A DNA stretch of 64,000 nucleotides. Origin: Rhyacophila brunnea. Lineage: Eukaryota > Arthropoda > Insecta > Trichoptera > Rhyacophilidae. How positions within the stretch are numbered: position 1 is the stretch's first letter; each line of letters begins with the position of its first letter. Of the stretch, positions 61,901-64,000 are shown piece by piece. The position numbers were made by a program, and so were the translations under genes. The stretch is from contig JAGYXB010000964.1 of NCBI GenBank assembly GCA_022495005.1, positions 434,001 through 498,000 on the forward strand. Reading direction: 5' to 3'. Under the pieces are notes generated by a model. It made no database searches. It was not told the DNA's origin and saw only the letters and a list, made by a program, of their open reading frames with translations.

Positions 61901-62364
61901 TTTTTTTTTTCAGAAGTGTTTTCAAAATGATGTATGTAAAAAAAACACTGTTTGCTCATGTACAAGCAGAGCGCATCTCTACTCTAATACTCATAAATTA
62001 GACATACCTATTGATAAACATTTCATTTAAGTAATATGTTTGTTCGTGTACAATCAAGACGTTGGATTACTTAAAACACATAAAATGACACATATTGGTT
62101 AAAAACGCAACCTATCGATCTGTATTATTTTCTTTTTAGTAGTGTAGTGCCTACTACCGCTACTATTCGGGTCACTTGCCTGCACTTTGGAAATCGCTGA
62201 TTTACACATACAAGGTTGAACAACGGTGATTTATTGTATATTTACTGGTTTTAATTTTTTTTGTTTCAGATTTCGTCAAAAGCGCTACAAGATGGCGCTT
62301 GAAGCGTTAATGGAGGCCGAAAATCTGTCAAAGAAACTAGATTGGGAAATTCATTATTGGATAG
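28845..62364 (+). CDS. BBS4: BBS4, BBSome TPR subunit, first four coding exons (3'-partial)
   Basis: BBS4 is a tetratricopeptide-repeat subunit of the BBSome, the coat complex that moves membrane proteins into and out of cilia; it also associates with centriolar satellites. Exons: 28845-28926, 32682-32827, 57941-58053 and 62270-62364, giving 145 residues in one frame, then the gene runs off the window. Residues 37-48 (SQNWLMHVYYTR) align with human KQNWLIHLHYIR. Exons 3 and 4 encode helical TPR units: LVDEKKLSEALEAYQACNKL with NPSHIEYIKKIGICL, then FRQKRYKMALEALMEAENLS with KKLDWEIHYWIG. The alignment to human BBS4 is continuous across all three junctions, so no exon seems to be missing despite a 25-kb intron. 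Human BBS4 has about 519 residues, so roughly 370 lie beyond 64000. Divergently paired with SLC35F5. Recognition is from memory of the family. Confidence 0.9.
29275..29870. mobile_element. palindromic hAT-type MITE, 596 bp, perfect duplication
   Basis: Left end CAGTGGCGAAGGGTGAAGGT. The right end is the inverse of the same sequence with a few changes. Flanked by ATGGGTAC at 29267-29274 and 29871-29878. Most of each half is inverted relative to the other. In BBS4 intron 1. Confidence 0.85.
30005..30400 (+). pseudogene. decayed non-LTR retrotransposon 3' end
   Basis: Follows the order of the copy at 12040-12400: a GAGGAATCAAAAAACCACGA block, ATGTCGCCAAGCTGATGAAA, CACCAACTTCGGCGGGTGCA and DREQWKEPWRL near the end. 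Many stops. Confidence 0.5.
31961..32197 (-). mobile_element. tRNA-derived SINE (family S1)
   Basis: Nearly identical to 19180-19435, with head CACCCACGGTGGCCGCGCGG and B box GGTTCGAATCC on the minus strand. In BBS4 intron 1, inserted at the left edge of a dispersed repeat that runs to about 32600. Confidence 0.82.
32205..32600 (+). repeat. dispersed repeat D, copy 1 (upstream of BBS4 exon 2)
   Basis: Matches the reverse complement of about 62755-63170. Shared words include GGTTTACACTTTACAGGAAG, CCAGCAGCAAAC, GAAATGTTTTACGTACAATT and GACTGTCCAACCTCTTTGGG. It contains TGTTAGGTTAGATTAGG. Class unknown; no coding trace. Confidence 0.65.
32682..32827 (+). CDS. BBS4: BBS4 exon 2 (residues 28-76)
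   Basis: CGTTTCAG acceptor, then ESCGLPPMESQNWLMHVYYT, then RGQVDKAKLVIREELARSSE and KNEFAHYLL; donor CTC|GTAAGT, phase 0. This is the conserved start of the TPR array (QNW-L-H motif followed by an amphipathic helix pair). Confidence 0.92.
33410..33600 (+). repeat. dispersed repeat E, copy 1
   Basis: Matches the reverse complement of 63760-64000: GACATGTTTTCTTTTT, AAGTAAATGGGTAACGT, TAGTCATCTTTACA, AAATTTCGTCGC and TTGCCGTTTCACTGAAGTA occur in both in the same order. Confidence 0.65.
34023..34078 (+). mobile_element. solo end of family F inverted-repeat element
   Basis: TTTTACAACGTTTTTATTAG then TTTGTCCGGTGGTTGTTTG matches the terminal repeat of 18139-18512. Confidence 0.55.
34425..34900 (+). 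mobile_element. family F element, longer copy
   Basis: Starts TTACAACGTTTTTCTTAGC and continues through TAACTTCCCGACCAGCTAGA, AACACGATGCCAATGCATT, TTGGTTGCTAAGGGGGTGGT and TCAACAGAAAATTT, all shared with 49735-50197 and 56315-56765. Confidence 0.65.
34901..36600. other. BBS4 intron 2 sequence; no gene seen
   Basis: AT-rich. Small frames at 35567-35752 and 35978-36166 have no recognisable family. A short hairpin CATCTGACCTCGTCAGATG lies near 36318. Confidence 0.35.
36630..36820 (+). mobile_element. tRNA-derived SINE (family S2), complete
   Basis: Head GGCGGCTCTCGTGGTGCAGT has an A box (TGGTGCAGTGG) and, 40 bases on, the B box GGTTCGATTCC. The body holds AACCACCTTGTACGAAAAAG and the element ends in poly(A). 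Flanked by TCATTATTAGGTA at 36617-36629 and 36821-36833, a perfect 13-bp duplication. The head still looks like a tRNA, but the tail and duplication show it is a SINE. Confidence 0.88.
37597..38326. mobile_element. palindromic hAT-type element interrupted by a SINE
   Basis: Left end CAGTGGCGAAGGGTGGAGGT; right end the inverse of CAGTGACAAACGGTGAAGGT. Flanking 8-mers TCTTATAG and ACTTGTGG agree at only 5 positions. The S1 SINE at 37842-38084 is inserted inside. Confidence 0.7.
37842..38084 (-). mobile_element. tRNA-derived SINE (family S1) nested in a hAT-type element
   Basis: Poly(T) on the left, tRNA-like head on the right (minus strand), B box GGTTCGAACCC. Flanked by TAAACCAAACCAT at 37829-37841 and 38085-38097, a perfect 13-bp duplication of the host element's own sequence, so the SINE is younger. 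Confidence 0.87.
38925..39165 (+). repeat. dispersed repeat C, copy 1
   Basis: Similar to 46310-46555: GCGGGCCCCCAGGC, ACCCCTACCTATC, AGTAACGTTTTCCCA, TTGTCGAGTATCG and ATTGCATCG recur in order. Locally GC-rich at the left. Class unknown. Confidence 0.55.
39360..39670 (+). pseudogene. LINE 3' end remnant
   Basis: Frames give RRPRGRWVDKT-like and NRDESNQLVMAFNQQ-like blocks near 39500-39650, matching the RPR.RW.D and NR.EW..LV.A.NQQW endings of insect non-LTR elements. Interrupted by several stops. Confidence 0.5.
40170..40822. mobile_element. hAT-type element, 653 bp, with mixed ends
   Basis: Left end CAGTGACGAAGGGTGACTTT; right end the inverse of CAGTGGCGAAGACTCCATAC. Flanked by GTGTATAA (40162-40169) and GTGTATGA (40823-40830). 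The left end resembles the palindromic MITE family and the right end that of 1064-2056. The interior matches neither. Confidence 0.75.
41785..41950 (+). mobile_element. tRNA-derived SINE (family S1), plus orientation
   Basis: Contains CGTGGGTCCCAGGTTCGAAT then CCTGGGTCTGGCAAATACAC; B box GGTTCGAATCC; then the family body (GAGTCAGATTATGTACCTAA, ATGGA-like end). More diverged than the other copies. Confidence 0.65.
42230..42444 (-). mobile_element. tRNA-derived SINE (family S1) with damaged head
   Basis: Body CCCGACCATGTCCGATCCTA to CAGACCCAGGATT as in the other copies, but the B-box segment is replaced by TACTTCGCTTCGCT, then TAAGCCGCGCGGCCACCG. The small deletion would disable pol III transcription. 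Confidence 0.65.
43447..44047. mobile_element. palindromic hAT-type MITE, right end lost
   Basis: Left end decayed to CACTAGCGAAGGGTGG. The right side reaches GCCTACCTCCACCCT, then leaves the family, missing the terminal TCGCCACTG. About 80% similar to 45719-46301 internally. Confidence 0.7.
44814..45151. mobile_element. palindromic element with TTAGG core
   Basis: About 90-bp inverted arms: GGACACTTATTCGTGCGCCG then CATGAGTTCGT on the left, inverse of the same on the right. The loop contains CTAGGTTAGGTTAGGTTAG at 44965-44983. Flanking words resemble repeat D (TGCATACGTAC, TTACATGTAACC), so it may have inserted into a copy of D. Confidence 0.7.
45719..46301. mobile_element. palindromic hAT-type MITE, 583 bp, reference copy
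   Basis: Perfect ends CAGTGGCGAAGGGTGGAGGT on both sides (inverted), flanked by ATATATAC at 45711-45718 and 46302-46309. The two halves are inverted copies for most of their length. Nine or so related copies or fragments occur in the window. Non-autonomous; no transposase here. Confidence 0.9.
46310..46555 (+). repeat. dispersed repeat C, copy 2
   Basis: Similar to 38925-39165 in the same orientation. The MITE at 45719-46301 sits directly at its left edge. Confidence 0.55.
47275..47664 (+). pseudogene. Helitron protein N-terminus
   Basis: MPARRKGGHLGRRTNKATNM, then an Arg/Gln/Ala-rich stretch (SRAERTDEQIQQD, LRASQSQEARAERNQQ) and RLAFEYEPDIEYSAHPKV. This is the basic coiled N-terminus and the FEY-type motif typical of Helitron Rep proteins. 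The frame ends after about 130 codons and must shift to reach the next piece. Confidence 0.75.
47953..48782 (+). pseudogene. Helitron Rep zinc-finger and helitron-like N domain, frameshifted
   Basis: The first frame (to about 48310) has CPHCHALKFKHESAGMCC, a zinc-finger with C-x2-C and CC, then LFLKSIRTFNSCFQMTS and FKIKGQVYHKVGSLL, QIYFMG. After a one-base shift the frame from about 48312 reads GEDINHVDARCGYNS, LDALLNEHNELLKFFKAHMH, then REIVIRRRNNNLEFIADTHR and YDALQYPLIFWKGQDGYCI. These are ordered blocks of the Helitron Rep protein upstream of its HUH nuclease. No HUH motif follows. Confidence 0.8.
48958..50352. other. stretch between the Helitrons with a family F element
   Basis: 49735-50197 is an inverted-orientation family F copy. 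Its inner edge forms a palindrome with 49545-49600 (TGCGGTTAATTATTATTACA versus the inverse of TAACTTTTTGTAACAATTAA). The rest is AT-rich with no gene. Confidence 0.5.
49735..50197 (-). mobile_element. family F element, minus orientation
   Basis: Reverse complement matches 34425-34900 and 56315-56765 along the whole length, ending on the right with the inverse of TTACAACGTTTTTATTAGGT. Confidence 0.7.
50938..52113 (+). pseudogene. Pif1-like helicase remnant of Helitron
   Basis: The frame 50938-51495 holds MCGSFLVKLGMPTPHRG and LLNPQQKEVYDTLMKAIDDG, then APDGTGKTFLMSLIL (Walker A), SSGIATMLLEGCRTPH, and IITWDECTMAHKRAL (Walker B, DE). A TGA at 51493-51495 then interrupts it, probably a former CGA Arg codon. 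The frame goes on at 51499 with SFGGAMILLSGDFRQTLPVI (helicase motif III) to 51819, breaks, and resumes at 51919 with DHLNFTIQNQIVG and PTEFLNSLDLPGLP. Pif1 family 5'-3' helicase; non-functional here. Confidence 0.85.
52115..52212 (-). mobile_element. tRNA-like head of SINE family S1 inside Helitron 2
   Basis: On the minus strand carries GGTTCGAATCCTGGGTCTGG with the B box, and GGCCGCGTGGATTAAGCG as a degraded A-box region. Only the head and a few dozen bases of body are present. Confidence 0.65.
52760..55164. mobile_element. possible 2.4-kb hAT-type element (paired ends only)
   Basis: CAGTGGGGGACTAAG at 52760 and the inverse of CAGTGGCGGACTAAG ending at 55164 differ at one base of 15. The flanking 8-mers do not clearly match, and no transposase is recognisable, though a 77-codon minus-strand frame lies at 53801-54034. 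The pair could belong to two separate solo ends. Confidence 0.35.
53540..53579 (+). mobile_element. Helitron-type 3' end (third, non-autonomous)
   Basis: CCCGGGCAGCGCCGGG forms a hairpin ten bases before the terminal CTAG, followed by T. Hairpin plus CTRR is the Helitron 3' signature. Its 5' end is not identified; the GC-richer stretch at 52860-53090 may be its body. Confidence 0.6.
55495..55675 (+). mobile_element. diverged tRNA-derived SINE (family S1)
   Basis: Head remnant GGTAACGCATCACGCTTATA, then TCATGGGTCCCTGG with a damaged B box, then body words ACCCAGAGTATGGGCCTAAT, GAAGCTAACATCCATTTCTC and CGTAAAAACAAA matching the reverse of S1 copies. Confidence 0.6.
56315..56765 (+). mobile_element. 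family F element
   Basis: TTTTACAACGTTTTTATTAG, then CTTCCTGACTAGCTAGAC, AGAACACGATGCCAATGCAT, GAAATGTCA-like region and TTCAACAGAAAATTTAAAAA, as in the other copies. Confidence 0.68.
57330..57592. mobile_element. foldback element, about 260 bp
   Basis: Left arm GGACGTATTCTGCAAACAAA then ATCCAACCCATACGTGT and TCAATATTTGAG; right arm is the inverse of GGACGTATTTCTGCAAACAA, ATCCAACCCACACGTAT and TCAATATTTGAG. Arms about 75 bp. It ends 350 bp before BBS4 exon 3. Confidence 0.68.
57941..58053 (+). CDS. BBS4: BBS4 exon 3 (residues 77-114)
   Basis: AACTTTCAG acceptor preceded by a pyrimidine-rich tract; encodes ATILVDEKKLSEALEAYQAC then NKLNPSHIEYIKKIGICL; donor CT|GTAAGT, phase 2. Aligns with the human stretch that has EALELFQ-type TPR helix residues followed by LSP. 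Confidence 0.92.
58330..58490 (-). pseudogene. LINE 3' coding end, minus strand
   Basis: On the minus strand reads a MDRRKWCNLVLAICPN block followed by TGACAGG, matching MDRGKWRELVRALCPNAGS of 59514-60015. 5'-truncated. Confidence 0.6.
59080..59245 (+). pseudogene. LINE 3' coding end, second copy
   Basis: LPRPAAVLQ and DRKLRDLVLTICPNAEA with a stop, the same end of the same LINE family as 58330-58490 and 59514-60015. Stops in the middle. Confidence 0.55.
59514..60015 (+). pseudogene. LINE ORF2 C-terminus, best copy
   Basis: Frame reads RTKCRLLNASVLPVLLYGCE, TWHLTKLQESRLLGFENRCL, RRILLVHWYDRITNTRVLER, the conserved stretch just after the reverse transcriptase. A frameshift near 59790 moves the end into another frame: GRPSLILQRCYKSDLRAAGL, TWRETQELAMDRGKWRELVR, ALCPNAGS and a stop at 59992-59994. 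GAAAGAAGAAGAAG follows. 5'-truncated; clade not resolved. Confidence 0.75.
60920..61380 (+). pseudogene. Jockey-like LINE 3' end
   Basis: Frames give an RGRSHDLFWVKA block, APIARAM, then VNALPRDIDIFRD, the end of ORF2, followed by TGTCATGTTGTGCACGTCTT and AAATAAATAAATTATAA, the tail also seen at 24000-24070. Confidence 0.55.
61494..61515 (+). mobile_element. hAT-type left-end fragment
   Basis: CAGTGGCAAAGAGTGG resembles the end of the palindromic family; the match is lost after about 20 bp. Confidence 0.35.
61820..61862 (+). other. tRNA-like B-box remnant
   Basis: GAGATACAGGTTCGTTTCCT has a B-box-like core after GCACGGGCGCGCCG. Too decayed to be a tRNA gene; probably a SINE head. Confidence 0.3.
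62270..62364 (+). CDS. BBS4: BBS4 exon 4 (residues 114-145)
   Basis: TTTGTTTCAG acceptor; encodes LFRQKRYKMALEALMEAENL then SKKLDWEIHYWI and the first base of a Gly codon; donor ATAG|GTAATT, phase 1. Matches human FLLGKHKAAIEVYNEA..DWEISHNLG. The next exon, expected to continue the TPR, is not found before 64000. Confidence 0.92.
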
Positions 62365-62412
62365 GTAATTAACAATAAATAATATACCTATGGTTAATAT
62401 AAAAAAAAATAT

Positions 62413-62492
62413 ATATTGCTGCCGGCGGGACTCGAATCCGCATCTATTCCGGTCAATGTTCTTTACCAATAATGCAACTGCCTCATCACTAC
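62413..62492 (-). other. tRNA-like sequence, probably SINE-derived
   Basis: The minus strand reads GATTCGAGTCCCGCCGGCAG at its 3' end, a T-arm with B box. The acceptor stem does not pair and the D-arm is weak, so a functional tRNA is unlikely. It lies 50 bp after BBS4 exon 4. Confidence 0.35.
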
Positions 62493-62754
62493 GATGAAAT
62501 AAACCAATAACTATACGTCACGTACCGGTAAATGCGTGTTTAAATATTATGTATAATTTCAACACAAATACATTAGTAAGCAATTGTGATTCGACAGTAC
62601 GTGCCGTCTGTTGGAAGATTATCAAAGCGGATCGATAAATTTTATAAAACATATTATTTTGATTTAATTTAGCTGACTGTATGTATTTAACTAACATTAT
62701 TCACTTTATTTCGGTTTCTTACTTAGTAATTCAATCAATTTAGCCTAGCCTACG

Positions 62755-63170
62755 GGTTACGTGTAAATTGTACGTAAAACATTTCACCATGAGTTTGCCG
62801 TAAGCTTTCTGTCGGAAAGAGATAACCGTATACTATACGGTTTCCAATTTTATTAGATTCAATAAATGGACGTCAATTCAATTTTCACAGCCGATTTTGG
62901 CAAAATTCATGAATTCAAGAATGAAAACCTAACCTAACAAATAATCCAGTCAATCGGTTATTTTCAAAATTTGTTTGCTGCTGGCTTCCTGTAAAGTGTA
63001 AACCGACACGAACCGTGTTTTATTTAGACATGAATTTTATGTCACTACCTACTATACGACCCAAAGAGGTTGGACGGTCTTTAATATACGGCCATATAAT
63101 TCTGATTCAACGTTTCACGGTGAAGAGTGATACGGTGAACTGCATACGTACAAGTTTACGAATCCGTAGC
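62755..63170 (-). repeat. dispersed repeat D, copy 2
   Basis: Inverted relative to 32205-32600 and similar over most of its length, with small indels. It lies just after BBS4 exon 4. Confidence 0.65.
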
Positions 63171-63741
63171 CTACGATGTATCTACGATATTCATTATGAA
63201 TTTATCTTTCTGGTTTTAAAAGGCACTTATCGGCAAAAAAATTAAATGTAAATAGCTACTTTCTTTTGTTTTTCTTTGACATGATCATTAAAAAAAATAC
63301 ACCAGAAAAACAAACTTTGCTTCACAAACAACATAAAGTAAACGTTGCGTAAGTTTTAAATTATCCAAAATGGCCGATCAAAAAGTCACTAAATATTCGA
63401 GGAATAAAAATCTTGTCTATGGTAATAAAAAAGACTTTATTATTTTCATTATCAAAATGATGTTATTATGAAGAGCTTTAAAAGCTTGTATCGGATTACG
63501 ATTTTTTTTCTATGCTTTTCCTTGGTAATGATATTTATTAAAAACAAGTAAACATAATAATTAGATCATAATTATATCTTAACAACTTTCTATTATCCAA
63601 AATGTCATCTTAACTTTATTCTCTCTTCTTCTACCCAAATTCATCTAATATTCATCACAATATCCAGTAAGTTGACAACACTTTGTAGATTTGGTCGACA
63701 CTGGCTTCTGGCAGACTTATAACAAGAAATTACTACTAGAG

Positions 63742-64000
63742 ACCGACAAGTTTAACGTGAAGCTTCGCTGCATAGCTTACACCATGCACCGGAGCCTCAC
63801 GTTAAGTCGGTACTTCAGTGAAACGGCAAATAATTTTCAACTATAGGTGCGACGAAATTTCGGACTGGCTGGCAATCGGAGAGCGAAAGAAGAGCTGTGA
63901 ACACGTCAATTTGGTTTGTGACGGTGACGGGAAATCAATTCTTAAATCATGTAAAGATGACTAAAATACGTTACCCATTTACTTGAAAAAGAAAACATGT
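63742..64000 (-). repeat. dispersed repeat E, copy 2, with hairpin end
   Basis: Inverted copy of 33410-33600 that continues past the window edge. Its left part holds a stem formed by ACCGACAAGTTTAACGTGA and TCACGTTAAGTCGGTAC. Confidence 0.6.

Overview
The window is AT-rich eukaryotic (animal) DNA and most likely comes from an insect genome. The evidence is spliced genes with consensus GT/AG introns, Jockey-like and other non-LTR retrotransposon remnants, tRNA-derived SINEs, Helitrons, hAT-type miniature elements, short runs of the arthropod telomere-type motif TTAGG, and many GGTAGGTACCTACC runs. The order is uncertain; Lepidoptera or Hemiptera would both fit. I see no bacterial operons, CRISPR arrays or rRNA.

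Two real genes are present, arranged head to head. On the minus strand, from 28259 down to 13107, lies a complete ten-exon gene for an SLC35F5-type solute carrier of about 470 residues. It aligns end to end with vertebrate SLC35F5 in my memory of the family, including the last exon, whose short acidic tail is conserved. On the plus strand, starting at 28845, lie the first four coding exons of the BBSome subunit BBS4 (145 residues), which runs off the right edge. The 585-bp gap between the two start codons is probably a bidirectional promoter. It contains a 14-bp match to an RFX X-box 86 bp before the BBS4 start codon, as expected for a cilium gene.

Everything else is intron or intergenic DNA filled with mobile-element debris. 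1-13100: the region downstream of SLC35F5, with hAT-type elements (1064-2056, 6027-6780, 11039-11290) and LINE fragments. 13107-28259: SLC35F5 exons separated by introns that hold LINE pieces, SINEs, a Harbinger-like element, other inverted-repeat elements and a 68-bp tandem duplication that copies the exon 8 splice acceptor. 28927-57940: BBS4 introns 1 and 2. Intron 2 is about 25 kb and carries five hAT-like elements, nested SINEs, two Helitron copies that keep complementary halves of the coding region, and palindromic elements. 57941-64000: BBS4 exons 3 and 4, a cluster of three 3' ends of one LINE family, and repeats that occur in opposite orientation around exon 2.

Several elements can be bounded exactly because their target-site duplications are visible: 8 bp for the hAT-type and one unclassified element, 10-13 bp for SINEs. 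No undescribed multi-gene system was found. The points that most deserve checking are the duplicated splice acceptor, the X-box bidirectional promoter, the complementary half-Helitrons, and the TTAGG cores inside unrelated palindromic elements.
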